The notes: generated by a model from the sequence alone, not told the origin. A DNA stretch of 64,000 bases from Agrostemma githago (GCA_958450325.1 OY288241.1:43586278-43650277); one strand, 5' to 3'; shown: positions 11,068 to 22,836, numbered from the stretch's first letter. Program-made: numbers and translations.

Positions 11068-12893
11068 TGAACCATCTTTCTTCTTGACAAAAAGTACAGG
11101 AGCGCCCCAAGGGAAGAACTTGGACGAATGAAATCTTTCTCAATCATTTCATCCAATTGCTTGCGTAGCTCTTGCAACTCAGCAGGAGCCATTCTGTAAG
11201 GTGCTTTGGCGATTGGGCCTGTACCAGGCACGAGTTCAATAGTGAATTCCACATCTCGTTCGGGTGGGATACCTGGTAACTCCTCAGGAAATACATCTGC
11301 ATAATCACACACTATGCGCACCTCTTCGAGCTTGGGGAGTTCAGCAGTTACAGTTACCGTACATAGAAATGCTTGGCAACCTTTTCTCTGCATTCTGATA
11401 GCCTTCATGGCAGAAATAATCTTGATACCCTTCTGTCTTCGACCACCACGGTAAGTCACTCGAACACCTTCGGGGGTCTTCAGAGAAATCTTCTGATCTC
11501 GACACTGAAATCTTGCATCATACTGAGCTAACCAGTCCATTCCCAAAATAACGTCGAACTCAGCGAGAGGAAACTCAAGGAGAGTAGAAGGAAGAATAGT
11601 ACCAGCAAAGAGAATAGGTACATTCTGATAAGCTTTAGAACAGTCAACGACTTCACCAGAAGGGAGGGAAATAGCTATAGGCTCAGCTAGACAGGGGGTT
11701 AAGGACAGTTTTGGAGCCAGAGTAGAAGATATTACAGACGTGGAAGCGCCGGTATCAAATAATATATAAGCACTAACACCAGAAATCAGAAACATACCCG
11801 TAACCACATCAGGATTAGCCTCAGCGTCGGCACGGCTCATCACAAAGATGCGTCCCTTACGAGGAGCAGAAGTAGAGACAGCGCCAGCTGCAGTAGCGGT
11901 ATTGGTTGTTGCTTTCTTTGGGCAGTAGGTAGAACGATGTCCCACTTCCCCACAGTGGAAACAGGTAATAGGGTTACCCTCACAAGTCAAACCCGGATGA
12001 TAGGCCTTCTTGCATTTGAAACAGTTAGAATCCTTCTTGTTGTTGGGCTTCGAGTTGAAATTGTTTTTCTTGAAACCACTACCTGTAATAGCATACAGTA
12101 GAGTCAGAAATTTAGAGGAAAGAAAGTAGAAGAAGAAGAGAAAGGAAAAGTAATCCAGACCTCCAGAGTTGAACTTCTTAGAAGAATATGAAGAGTTATT
12201 CCCTGAATGGGTGAAAGGTCTTTTATAACCAGATGATGGGTTTATAGATTTCACCCGCTCAATCAAAGATTCCGCGTATAGCGCGGCATTATAAAGCTCA
12301 TTAACAGTTGAGAGACTCCGGGGCATGTTGAGAGTGATATCGGCTCGAAGTCCTCCTCGATAAAAGAAAGCTCGGGAATTCTCATTGGGTAACAGATCTC
12401 CAGCATAATTCGCCAGAAAGTGAAACCGAGTGGTGTAAGCTTCAACTGACATGGTATTCTGGCTTAAAGTGTTGAATTCAGTCATCCTCTGACGCCTCAG
12501 CTCCTCGGGATAAAATCTCTGCTCTAAGAGAGCCTTGAACTGAGTCCAGTTGAACCCTGGAGTCTGAAGAGCAGTCGGGCCAACCTGGCTCCACCATCTG
12601 TCTGCATCGTCTGACAAGTACAACACAGCTAGGCCCACCTTCTGATCCTCGGGGGCGGAGTAAATTCCAAACTGTCTTTTCATCACTCGAAACCAACGGT
12701 TCATGACTTCAGGGTCCACGGAACCGTCATAATAGTCCAATCTGCTTTTAGCCATTCCTTCAGCAGCGTGAGAGAAGTTGAAGGGCCTCTGTTGGTTCCG
12801 GTTGTTCATCTCGTTCATAGCCTGCGCTATATTGCGTAGCGTGTCAGCCAGAGCTTCGATACCTCCTTGATCATTGTTGTTGTTGTTGTTGCG

Positions 12894-12924
<31 letters not shown>

Positions 12925-12944
12925 CGGTTACCTCTTCCGGCCAT
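10941..12944 (-). CDS. gag-pro: Chromovirus gag-protease, unit 1
   Basis: I chose the Met at 12944 (MAGRGNRN), not an in-frame Met 14 codons upstream, because the upstream residues look like leader. The protein has 667 residues. An Asn-rich run comes first (N10-R-N6), then the capsid-like Gag domain to about residue 200. A 26-residue hydrophobic insert is at 262-287. Two CX2CX4HX4C zinc knuckles follow at about 306-319 and 326-339. The aspartic protease motif DTG is at 397-399. The frame then enters the start of RT and is lost at a one-base gap near 11111, after which its last residues do not match RT. Gag forms the particle, and protease would process the polyprotein. Confidence 0.85.
12083..12160 (-). 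other. Intron-like in-frame segment (exitron candidate) in gag, unit 1
   Basis: On the minus strand this 78-nt segment starts GT and ends in a pyrimidine-rich tract followed by TATTACAG. A possible branch site TTCTGAC lies about 20 bases before the end. It is 26 codons long without a stop. Unspliced, it inserts a strongly hydrophobic stretch (FSFLFFFYFL core) between the capsid domain and the first zinc knuckle. Spliced, it would leave a short Gly-Ser linker. The splice sites are predicted by eye only. Confidence 0.55.
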
Positions 12945-13125
12945 CTTGAAGTTCACAAATAACAACATAAAATCAATGCTAATCATCGAGTTCAGGAACA
13001 GACAATCTTAACAGTTAAGTCCTTATCTGTTTCTACCCATTTCTAATAATATCCTTATTTACTGTTTAAATAATTTACTGGTATTTTTCCCTAATTTCAG
13101 GTGTGTAAGCGTCGGGAGCAGTGAT

Positions 13126-13137
13126 GCTCTGATACCA
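13126..13137 (-). promoter_or_regulatory. Primer binding site (initiator Met tRNA), unit 1
   Basis: The minus strand reads TGGTATCAGAGC, the standard plant initiator-Met primer site, 2 bases inside LTR2. Confidence 0.85.
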
Positions 13138-13385
13138 ACTGTAATCCCCTAAAAATTCTAGCGCGATACAGTGGCGGAAACACTGTAGAGTCGGGATTAA
13201 AACACACAGAACTATGTCTTAATAAATTAAATTGGTAAAGTCAAACATGCGCCATACATAAAAATGGCTAAAATTTAAAACAATCCATAAAGAGGTTAAA
13301 CAATCCTTAAAACATGATTATTAAAAGATCAGCAGGATCCAAGACTGCTCGCTAGCCCACACCCACCGGAAAATAAACACGTATA

Positions 13386-15000
13386 TGATAAGTGTGGTTT
13401 GTAGTGCCTATTTTGTAGTGTTTTGGTCCCATTTTCCTTGTAGAATCGCTCCTTGGGAGCGGTTTAGGGGCTTCTTATGCTTCCTTTAGTTCGTTTCAGG
13501 TTCCCGAGACCGATTTGGAAGAGTTGGAGCGATTCCGACTCGATACATACACATTTTGGAGCCAACGAGATAAAGGAACGATGACTCGATGCTTTGGAAT
13601 CCACCCCGAGACCTTGGGACCCAATCCCGAGTCCCGAGACCCGATCCCGAGTCCTGAGAATCGATGAGAAGTCCCTGAGAGGCAAGGAGGAACCAAAAGG
13701 GTCATATTGGAGGCCTACAAGACCCATCCCCGACGGGTATGCACCCCATCCCGTCGGGGATGAAGTGCGTATTAGAGGATGCCACTGTGGGTCCGTCCCG
13801 GTCGGGACCAACCCGTCCCGGTCGGGATGGTGGGTCCGTCCCGGTCGGGATGACCCGTCCCGGTCGGGACTACCCAGTTCCTGCGCGTCACTTTTCTTTC
13901 TTCTCCCTTCCATTTGTAACCCTATAAATACCCTTCCTCTTGTAATCTTATGGATGTTCTTCACCTCTCCTGAAACCCTAGACTATTTTTAGGTTAGATT
14001 AGATTAGATTAGTGTAGATTAGTCGGTAATTAGTAGTTAATCTTAGTTTATGCTTGTAATTTGGGAATTCTTCAAGATCTTCACCAAGCTTGACAAACTT
14101 GGATGTTTGTTTTGGGTTTTCTTCCATTTATGCAAGATCTCTTCTTTTCATCTTCTCTAGTATGGTATAATCTTCTCTTCTCTTCTTTTCATCTTTGTTT
14201 ATCAATCAAGTTTGAATCTTTAGTTCTTGTTTATTGTTTGTTCATCATTTTCACTAGTTTGTTTATGGATGTTTTGATTCTTGTGTTGATTTCTCTTGTT
14301 CTTGTTAGTATTAGTTTAGATATGTTAGAGTAGTGTTCTTGCTAGGGTTAGTAGGGTGATTAGGGTGTTAATTGGGTGATTAAGGGTTTGTTGGAGATGT
14401 GGGTGGAAGATTTGGGTTTCCTCTTGGTTGATGCATATGACATGTTTGATGAATTGCTTGAATGACTAAGTAAGTTAGATTGCTTGTTTTTCTTGCCTTT
14501 CCCTTGTGGGTGTTAGTTGTTATGGGTTCGGTTCCCTCATTAAGTTGCGAGAGCCCGGTGAGGGCGACCCCTAGGTTAGTCTAAGTTGCGACCGCCCGGA
14601 TGCGATCTAGGCCATAACACGCTAGAACCCCGTTTGTCATGTGTGTCGCCAAAATGGGTTCCATGAGGAACCTCTAGGTCGGTTTAAGTTGCGACCGCCC
14701 GGACCGACCTAGATTACCCTACTACCTCCTTCATTCCAGCTCTCCCTTGACCATTTCGTTACCCCTTTGACCCCGACCTAATCCTAGCCCGTTTTCCTTG
14801 TTTGTTCTCTTGCTTTAGACCTAGCTTAGTCCTAGTCTCCCCCTCCTTAGATTAGCTCGTCTCGAACCTAGTCCTAGACCGTAGCATACCTAAGTCCGAC
14901 CTCCCGTCCCTGCGGATTCGACCCGACTTACCCTATCTACCCTAGTTAGGTTAGTTGGTTTTTATTTGGTGGCGGGATCCACGACAAATCCTTCCCATCA
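13386..15000 (+). mobile_element. Solo LTR of the Athila-like family inside LTR2
   Basis: It begins TGATAAGTG and ends CCCATCA, flanked by GTATA (13381-13385 and 15001-15005). It is related to the LTRs at 3726 and 47997 but is a diverged, longer subfamily (1,615 bp). It has extra copies of a segment around 14530-14700 containing AAGTTGCGA. It keeps the TATA box (13923-13930) and a palindrome cluster. It is absent from the other four array LTRs. Confidence 0.9.
13726..13870. promoter_or_regulatory. Diverged palindrome cluster (TCCCGGTCGGGA) in the solo LTR
   Basis: Four copies of TCCCGGTCGGGA follow two of a CCCGACGGG/CCCGTCGGGG type. They are in the same place relative to the TATA box as the GATC-centred copies in the sister LTRs. 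The half-sites CCCG and CGGG persist while the centre differs. Confidence 0.65.
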
Positions 15001-18000
15001 GTATACCTGCCATGTTAAAACATAACAGCCACAATCAGTGGGGAGCAACGTCAACGTTCTCCCAGCCGTATAACAGGATTTTAAAACAGTAATTACTAAT
15101 ATAGGAAAAATAGTAAAAATGGAAAACAGTAAAACATCATATTAAAATAAGGTTTAGCGTCGAACGAATTATTCAAAAGGGGTTTCCGAAGACACATAAA
15201 GATATTTGCCAACCTGCGCCAATTTATATCGATAATAAATAAAATAATCAAAATGGCGTTATGGATAGGATTAATGTAGAATCTAGACTTTCACTAGGAT
15301 AATACTAAAAACTAGTTTCGAGAACTTAGTCAAAACAAATTAGACTTTGGTCTGTAACTAGGCAACTCAACCATAACAGGACTGCGTGCAGCGAGGTCCT
15401 GGCTTAAGTAATGTACACCCCTCCTGGATACAAACCATACCCAGTTCAACCCGACGCGACTTATACGATGCGATATCTAAGTTTAAGGTAAATATATACT
15501 CTCCTGAACACAAACCATGCTCAGTTCAACAACCAATGCGCCCCATAAAGACACACCAGCCTTACAGTTGATGGCAAAACGTACATCCCAGACTATATGA
15601 CTCTAAACCCACACTTGTCCTTATTCCATAACTCCAAAGCAAACCATTATCGATATTTAAAAGATGTATTCATCATAAACAATATGAGGATAAAAGAAGT
15701 AAACATTTATATTCTAAAAGAGGAAACTTTCTATTTTAGGAAACTTCTATTTTTAGAAACTTTACTAAAAATAGCATCATATCAAAGTAGTGAAAATATT
15801 AGTTCATACTAATGCCACATTTTAGTAAACGATATAGATTTATAAAACTAATACTTTCGGCCTTAACGATATTAATTATTAAAGTAAGAACATTTGATTT
15901 TATGAAATTATTAAAATATCGTACAAGTGTTATAAAATGATTAGAGACATCTAAAAAAATATTTAATAATACTAATTAGGGTGTTTTCGAAAGTTATAAA
16001 GCTAAAATTCCCTAATTATTATTAGTTTCGACGATAAAATTATAAATAGGATTTTACGGCAAATACTAAATTAAATACTTGAACGTCTTTATTTAATTAA
16101 ACCAACAAATATATTTAGAGTATGTTAAGGGATGATTTAACTCCTAAAGTTTCAGATTTAAATACTTTCAAAATTGCTGGAAAAATAATTCTTTTAGGTA
16201 AGACGAAGCAATTTAGCGATAAATCACAACTTGTCCGAAATCAATATTTATTAATTAAAGACTATAATAAATAGTACAAAAATTACGTAAAATAGTTAAA
16301 TTATATTTATGGACATTCTGTCCAGAAAAGAAAATTTCCAGAATTCTAAAAACTCGGTTTTTAAAGCGTTTTCTCGCTAATCGTCCAATCTCGACAATAA
16401 CGATTAATAAAAATAGTAATTACAAAACGATTTAAGTATTAATATCCAAAAATTATTATTACACTTTAAAATCCTGATTTTACAGAATATAAATTTTTTC
16501 CAGATTTTTCCAAAATCCAGATCAACAAATTTCAACAAAACCGTCATTTAAACCCGTTTTCGCAATTAACGATTTTATTTATAAACCTATCGTTCCTAAC
16601 ATTTTATTAAGGCACTAAAATCATAATAATACATTTTAATATGAAATCATCAGAATCATAATTTTTTCCAGATTTAAACTAAAGACCAGAAATCGAGAAT
16701 TTAAACAACAAACACGGTTTTAACGATAAACGATGATTTAAAGTGATTAATTAATTCATCCACTTAACAATTCCGAAAAATTATGAAAAAAAATCATAAA
16801 ATTCTATTTCACCAGAAAGTTTCACCACGTCAAAAATAAGATTAAAATAAAATGTTTAAGTACTAGAACTAAAAATCGGTTTTTAATCGTTTTTGTTCGA
16901 AAACGATAATAATTCAATAATCGATATCAAAAATATCAGAAAAATACTAAATTACTAAAAATCATCAAAAACAACATTTTTCCAGAATATAAACATATAT
17001 TACATGTTTAGGCCGATTATTACGATTTTACAAATTAATATAACAATTTAATCGTTAATCTCGTAAAAGCGATAAAAATATCGAAACATGCAAAATTTCA
17101 ACTTTAAAATTTTTTCCAGAATTCGTGACATACATATATTGCCAAAATAAAATATAAAAATATATACATGCAAATACTCAATTAAAATCTTGAAATACCG
17201 AGTAACATCGACGTTACCTCTACTCCAAGTCTGAATCAACGATATATTCGTCGGCTTCGGGATCGTCCAAAAATCCTACCAAACACGTAAATCATGGCAG
17301 GAAAATACCATGAGAAAACTAATAAAAATCAAGGTAAAAATTGATCGAAAATGACGTCGATTAATACCTTAACGAAGGAATCGGAAAGAGGATTATTATG
17401 ACGATAAAATGATGCGATTGGGACTTGAAATGGAGCAAAAATCAGCCTAAGGAGGGTAAGGAGTACACGGCCAAAAGAGAGAAGAAAGAAGTGATGAATA
17501 TTTTTGTTAATGCAAAAATGAATGTAAAGTAAAGGAGGAGATGGAGGTTACTACACTTAAAGGAGTAAGAATGAAATTAAAGTTTCAAAATGAGGAATCC
17601 AAAGTGTATCTAGACCTAAAGTTGGCCGGCCAAAAGGATAAGAGAGGGAGTAAGAAAAGTTTTGACATAAATGCTACAATGAATGAAAATGATTTATCTT
17701 ATGATTACGTTTTAACGTGATAAAATGAAACGTCTAAATAAAACGTAATAAAACTTGTGACCAAGAGCTTAGTTGGTCCAAAATGTGAGAAAACAGTCTC
17801 AAATAATTTATAAGTTGATAAAAAGTATAATCGTAAAATAGTTAAAGGCATTTCAAAGTAATTCGAGTAAACCTCGCGTAAGAAAATAATTATTCGCGAA
17901 GCTTCGTAATAAAATCATAAATGGCTTGTTTTTAGTAACTAAAATATATCTTAGTAGAAAATATTCCATAAACGTATTCAAACATTTTTAGGAAAAAGGA

Positions 18001-18259
18001 ATAACTTAAATCCAAGCTTAAAAATGTCAATTCGGAGAGAAATAGAATTCCTCGCGGAAAAATTACTTAGTTTACGAAGAAACCAAATAAATGGATTTAA
18101 AAGAATTTTAAATCTTTAAAATTAAAAATAGAAATTATTAAACTCAAAAATTAAAATAAAGCTTAGTAAAATGATAAAATATGAGGCCAAAAGTGACAGA
18201 GTTAAGACGAAGTCCTAACAGAAAGAATAAAATGCTTAGGAAAAATAGCGGGTGTTACA

Positions 18260-18271
18260 ATCCTCCCCACT
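18260..18271 (-). promoter_or_regulatory. Polypurine tract, unit 2
   Basis: Same AGTGGGGAGGAT tract on the minus strand, directly before LTR2. Confidence 0.75.
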
Positions 18272-18328
18272 AAAAGAAAGTTTCGTCCTCGAAACTAAGA
18301 ATAAGCAGATAGGAAATCGAGGTTTACC

Positions 18329-20971
18329 TTACTCGAAGAGTTGAGGATGCTTAGCTCGCATCGAAGACTCGGTTTCCCATGTTTCTTCCTCAAACCGATT
18401 ACAGCGCCACAAAACCTTCACCAGAGGTACAACTTTGTTCCTTAAACGCTTCTCGCGGCGATCAGTGATCTTCACCGGCCTTTCTTCATAAGTCAAATCC
18501 GGCTCGAGATCCACAATCTCGGGCTCCAACACGTGCTCGGGATCACTAACATATTTCCTTAACTGAGAAACATGAAATACATCGTGAACCTTACCCACGG
18601 ATGCAGGCAATTCCAGTTTATAAGCAACTTCGCCCACTCTCTCGATTACAGGGTATGGGCCAACGAACTTAGGGCTGAGCTTGCCCTTAATCCCAAACCG
18701 TTTCACCCCTTTCATAGGTGATACCTTCAGGAACACCAGATCACCAACCGAAAACTCCAAAGGTCGGCGACGAACATCAGCATACGACTTCTGTCGATCC
18801 TGGGCAGACTTCATCCTAGATCGGACCACATTCACAACGTCAATAGTCTGAGCCAACAAATCCGGGCCCAAAATCTTTACTTCACCGGGAACATCCCAAC
18901 AGACGGGACTACGGCACTTTCGACCATAAAGTGCTTCAAACGGGGACATCTTAATAGAAGCATGGTAGCTGTTGTTATAGGAAAACTCTACCAATGGAAG
19001 ATGTCGGATCCAACTCTCTTGGAAATCCAAGGCACAAGCCCGCAACATATCCTCCAAAGTTTGGATTGTTCTCTCGGACTGTCCATCTGTAGCAGCATGG
19101 AAAGCGGTACTCATCAATAACTTGCTTCCCAAAGCATCTTGCAAAGCCTTCCAAAATTTAGAGCAGAACCTCGGGTCTCGATCCGAAACAATCTCGAGCG
19201 GTACACCGTGATGACGGACGATCTCGGCAATATACACTTCTGCGAGCTTCTCCAAACTCCAAGTATCGCGAATAGGGACGAATCGTGCACATTTGGTCAA
19301 GCGGTCCACAATAACCCAAATACTGTTTCTACCATTCACGGTTCTAGGTAAAGCCATCACAAAATCCATCGATATGCACTGCCATTTCCACTCTGGAACA
19401 GGGAGTGGTTGTAGCAAACCTCCAGGCTTCTTGTGCTCGAACTTCACCTGCTGACAAGTCAAGCACTTACTTACAAACTCTGCAATGTCCTCTCTCATAT
19501 GAGGCCACCAGAAATGGAGCTTCAAATCCCGATACATCTTGTCACCACCAGGATGAATAGAGTACCTCGTCTTATGTGCTTCGGTTAGAACTTGCTTTCT
19601 CACCTCAGCATCACCAGGGACAACCCAGCGGTTCTTAAATTTCAGTGCTCCACTGGAATCCACAGAAAAATCTAGAGCCTTACCAAGATTCATCTTTTCT
19701 CGGATGCCAGCCACAAAAGGGTCATCCAACTGCTTCTCACGAATCTCACGGAAAAGAGTTGGTTCAGCAACAAGGGCATACAGGCGACCATCATAATCTT
19801 CATCCACAACATCAATAGACATCTTGGCAAAATCTCGGGACAACTTCCCAGGCAAGCTAGAACACGGAGACAAGGAATGAAGGATCTTTCTGCTAAGGGC
19901 ATCAGCAACCACGTTAGCCTTTCCCTCACAATACACCAATTCAAGGTCATAGTCATTCACTAACTCGATCCAGAGTCTCTGTCTCGCATTCAGATCTTTC
20001 TGCGTGAAGAGATATCGCAGACTCTTATGGTCAGTGTGAACCTTGCATCTTACTCCGTACAAATAATGCCTCCAAACCTTCAAGGCATGCACCACAGCTG
20101 CTAACTCCAAGTCGTGGGTAGGGTAATTCACCTTATGAATTTTCAACTGTCTAGAGGCATAAGCGATCACCTTACCGTTCTGCATAAGGACACAACCCAA
20201 ACCATTCTTAGAAGCGTCACAGTACACATCAAATCCAACGCCTTCTTCAGGTAGGGTCAGGATAGGAGCAGAGGTGAGCTTTCTCTTGAGCTCAGAAAAA
20301 GCATCTTCACAAGCTTGACTCCACAGAAACTTATTCTCTTTCTTGAGTAATTGAGTCATAGGTCGTGCTAACTTAGAAAAGTCTTGCACAAACCTTCGAT
20401 AATAGCCGGCAAGACCTAGGAAACTTCGGATCTCGCCAACATCTTTGGGACTTGCCCAGCTCTCGATAGCTGAAATCTTAGCAGGGTCAACCTTAATACC
20501 TTCCTTTGTGATAACATGACCCAGAAAAGCTACCTCGGAAAGCCAGAACTCACACTTGGAAAACTTAGCATACCACTTCTGATCTCGTAGGATGCCAAGA
20601 ATAACCTTGAGATGTTCTGCATGATCAACCTCTGACTTGGAATAAATCAGGATGTCATCAATAAAGACAACAACACACTGATCCAAATACTCCCTGAAAG
20701 TTCTGTTCATCTGATCCATAAAAACAGCAGGAGCATTGGTTAGTCCAAAAGGCATGACTTTGAATTCATAATGTCCATACCTCGAACTGAAAGCCGTCTT
20801 AGGAATGTCTGATTCACGGACGGGAATTTGGTGATATCCAGACCTTAGATCGATCTTGGAAAATACGGAAGCACCCTTAAGTTGATCAAAGAGATCATCA
20901 ATTCTGGGCAGGGGATATTTGTTCTTAATCGTAACCTTGTTGAGATCACGATAATCAATACACAGGCGCAT
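18329..20971 (-). CDS. pol: Chromovirus pol, unit 2 (out of frame with gag)
   Basis: The 880-residue frame has the same domain order as unit 1 and about 99% identity by eye. The integrase zinc-binding His (before PGG) is present here. It differs from unit 1 at NGK for NSK, RQRLW for RQRRW and PGKLSRD for PENLSRD, states shared with unit 3. The missing base between gag and pol is at 21015-21018. No internal stop is seen. Confidence 0.85.
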   Translation of the reverse strand: MRLCIDYRDLNKVTIKNKYPLPRIDDLFDQLKGASVFSKIDLRSGYHQIPVRESDIPKTAFSSRYGHYEFKVMPFGLTNAPAVFMDQMNRTFREYLDQCVVVFIDDILIYSKSEVDHAEHLKVILGILRDQKWYAKFSKCEFWLSEVAFLGHVITKEGIKVDPAKISAIESWASPKDVGEIRSFLGLAGYYRRFVQDFSKLARPMTQLLKKENKFLWSQACEDAFSELKRKLTSAPILTLPEEGVGFDVYCDASKNGLGCVLMQNGKVIAYASRQLKIHKVNYPTHDLELAAVVHALKVWRHYLYGVRCKVHTDHKSLRYLFTQKDLNARQRLWIELVNDYDLELVYCEGKANVVADALSRKILHSLSPCSSLPGKLSRDFAKMSIDVVDEDYDGRLYALVAEPTLFREIREKQLDDPFVAGIREKMNLGKALDFSVDSSGALKFKNRWVVPGDAEVRKQVLTEAHKTRYSIHPGGDKMYRDLKLHFWWPHMREDIAEFVSKCLTCQQVKFEHKKPGGLLQPLPVPEWKWQCISMDFVMALPRTVNGRNSIWVIVDRLTKCARFVPIRDTWSLEKLAEVYIAEIVRHHGVPLEIVSDRDPRFCSKFWKALQDALGSKLLMSTAFHAATDGQSERTIQTLEDMLRACALDFQESWIRHLPLVEFSYNNSYHASIKMSPFEALYGRKCRSPVCWDVPGEVKILGPDLLAQTIDVVNVVRSRMKSAQDRQKSYADVRRRPLEFSVGDLVFLKVSPMKGVKRFGIKGKLSPKFVGPYPVIERVGEVAYKLELPASVGKVHDVFHVSQLRKYVSDPEHVLEPEIVDLEPDLTYEERPVKITDRREKRLRNKVVPLVKVLWRCNRFEEETWETESSMRAKHPQLFE

Positions 20972-22836
20972 TGAACCATCTTTCTTCTTGACAAAAAGTA
21001 CAGGAGCGCCCCAAGGGAAGAACTTGGACGAATGAAATCTTTCTCAATCATTTCATCCAATTGCTTGCGTAGCTCTTGCAACTCAGCAGGAGCCATTCTG
21101 TAAGGTGCTTTGGCGATTGGGCCTGTACCAGGCACGAGTTCAATAGTGAATTCCACATCTCGTTCGGGTGGGATACCTGGTAACTCCTCAGGAAATACAT
21201 CTGCATAATCACACACTATGCGCACCTCTTCGAGCTTGGGGAGCTCAGCAGTTACAGTTACCGTACATAGAAATGCTTGGCAACCTTTTCTCTGCATTCT
21301 GATAGCCTTCATGGCAGAAATAATCTTGATACCCTTCTGTCTTTGACCACCACGGTAAGTCACTCGAACACCTTCGGGGGTCTTCAGAGAAATCTTCTGA
21401 TCTCGACACTGAAATCTTGCATCATACTGAGCTAACCAGTCCATTCCCAAAATAACGTCGAACTCAGCGAGAGGAAACTCAAGGAGAGTAGAAGGAAGAA
21501 TAGTACCAGCAAAGAGAATATGTACATTCTGATAAGCTTTAGAACAGTCAACGACTTCACCAGAAGGGAGGGAAATAGCTATATGCTCAGCTAGACAGGG
21601 GGTTAAGGACAGTTTTGGAGCCAGAGTAGAAGATATTACAGACGTGGAAGCGCCGGTATCAAATAATATATAAGCACTAACACCAGAAATCAGAAACATA
21701 CCCGTAACCACATCAGGATTAGCCTCAGCGTCGGCACGACTCATCACAAAGATGCGTCCCTTACGAGGAGCAGAAGTAGAGACAGCGCCAGCTGCAGTAG
21801 CGGTATTGGTTGTTGCTTTCTTTGGGCAGTAGGTAGAACGATGTCCCACTTCCCCACAGTGGAAACAGGTAATAGGGTTACCCTCACAAGTCAAACCCGG
21901 ATGATAGGCCTTCTTGCATTTGAAACAGTTAGAATCCTTCTTGTTGTTGGGCTTCGAGTTGAAATTGTTTTTCTTGAAACCACTACCTGTAATAGCATAC
22001 AGTAGAGTCAGGAATTTAGAGGAAAGAAAGTAGAAGAAGAAGAGAAAGGAAAAGTAATCCAGACCTCCAGAGTTGAACTTCTTAGAAGAAGATGAAGAGT
22101 TATTCCCTGAATGGGTGAAAGGTCTTTTATAACCAGATGATGGGTTTATAGATTTCACCCGCTCAATCGAAGATTCCGCGTATAGCGCGGCATTATAAAG
22201 CTCATTAACAGTTGAGAGACTCCGGGGCATGTTGAGAGTGATATCGGCTCGAAGTCCTCCTCGATAAAAGAAAGCTCGGGAATTCTCATTGGGTAACAGA
22301 TCTCCAGCATAATTCGCCAGAAAGTGAAACCGAGTGGTGTAAGCTTCAACTGACATGGTATTCTGGCTTAAAGTGTTGAATTCAGTCATCCTCTGACGCC
22401 TCAGCTCCTCGGGATAAAATCTCTGCTCTAAGAGAGCCTTGAACTGAGTCCAGTTGAACCCTGGAGTCTGAAGAGCAGTCGGGCCAACCTGGCTCCACCA
22501 TCTGTCTGCATCGTCTGACAAGTACAACACAGCTAGGCCCACCTTCTGATCCTCGGGGGCGGAGTAAATTCCAAACTGTCTTTCCATCACTCGAAACCAA
22601 CGGTTCATGACTTCAGGGTCCACGGAACCGTCATAATAGTCCAATCTGCTTTTAGCCATTCCTTCAGCAGCGTGAGAGAAGTTGAAGGGCCTCTGTTGGT
22701 TCCGGTTGTTCATCTCGTTCATAGCCTGCGCTATATTGCGTAGCGTGTCAGCCAGAGCTTCGATACCTCCTTGATCATTGTTGTTGTTGTTGTTGCGGTT
22801 GTTGTTGTTGTTGTTTCGGTTACCTCTTCCGGCCAT
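20845..22836 (-). CDS. gag-pro: Chromovirus gag-protease, unit 2
   Basis: It has 663 residues from MAGRGNRN, with the shortest Asn run of the four (N6-R-N6). It carries MERQF, SSIERV and SSSSSKK, as in unit 3, where units 1 and 4 have MKRQF, SLIERV and SSYSSKK. Private changes near the protease (AEHIAIS, QNVHILF, GGQRQK) are single substitutions. Both zinc knuckles and DTG are intact. The frame is lost at the shared lesion in early RT. Confidence 0.85.
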   Translation of the reverse strand: MAGRGNRNNNNNNRNNNNNNDQGGIEALADTLRNIAQAMNEMNNRNQQRPFNFSHAAEGMAKSRLDYYDGSVDPEVMNRWFRVMERQFGIYSAPEDQKVGLAVLYLSDDADRWWSQVGPTALQTPGFNWTQFKALLEQRFYPEELRRQRMTEFNTLSQNTMSVEAYTTRFHFLANYAGDLLPNENSRAFFYRGGLRADITLNMPRSLSTVNELYNAALYAESSIERVKSINPSSGYKRPFTHSGNNSSSSSKKFNSGGLDYFSFLFFFYFLSSKFLTLLYAITGSGFKKNNFNSKPNNKKDSNCFKCKKAYHPGLTCEGNPITCFHCGEVGHRSTYCPKKATTNTATAAGAVSTSAPRKGRIFVMSRADAEANPDVVTGMFLISGVSAYILFDTGASTSVISSTLAPKLSLTPCLAEHIAISLPSGEVVDCSKAYQNVHILFAGTILPSTLLEFPLAEFDVILGMDWLAQYDARFQCRDQKISLKTPEGVRVTYRGGQRQKGIKIISAMKAIRMQRKGCQAFLCTVTVTAELPKLEEVRIVCDYADVFPEELPGIPPERDVEFTIELVPGTGPIAKAPYRMAPAELQELRKQLDEMIEKDFIRPSSSLGALLYFLSRRKMVQCACVLIIVISTRLRLRTNIPCPELMISLINLRVLPYFPRSI
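21987..22064 (-). other. Intron-like in-frame segment in gag, unit 2
   Basis: It has the same length, GT start and CAG end as in unit 1; it differs at one internal base (CAGGAAT for CAGAAAT on the plus strand). Confidence 0.55.

Larger units (their letters stand above)
13140..18259 (-). repeat. LTR2 of the chromovirus array, interrupted by a solo LTR
   Basis: Without the 1,615-bp insertion and its 5-bp duplication it is exactly 3,500 bp. It serves as 5' LTR for unit 1 and 3' LTR for unit 2. It shares the TGTAATCCCC end with LTR1, but it agrees with LTR3-5 at two sites near the other end (AAAAGTGACAGAG and GATGAATATT). Confidence 0.9.

Noticed and set aside
11111..11114. Programmed -1 frameshift as the sure explanation of the gag/pol frame change
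   Set aside because: No canonical slippery heptamer at the needed position, and the site is within conserved RT sequence. A shared deletion is simpler, though not proven.
13464..13964. Minus-strand 166-residue ORF in the solo LTR, and similar ones in the sister LTRs
   Set aside because: Translation of the palindrome cluster; it does not persist intact among LTRs.
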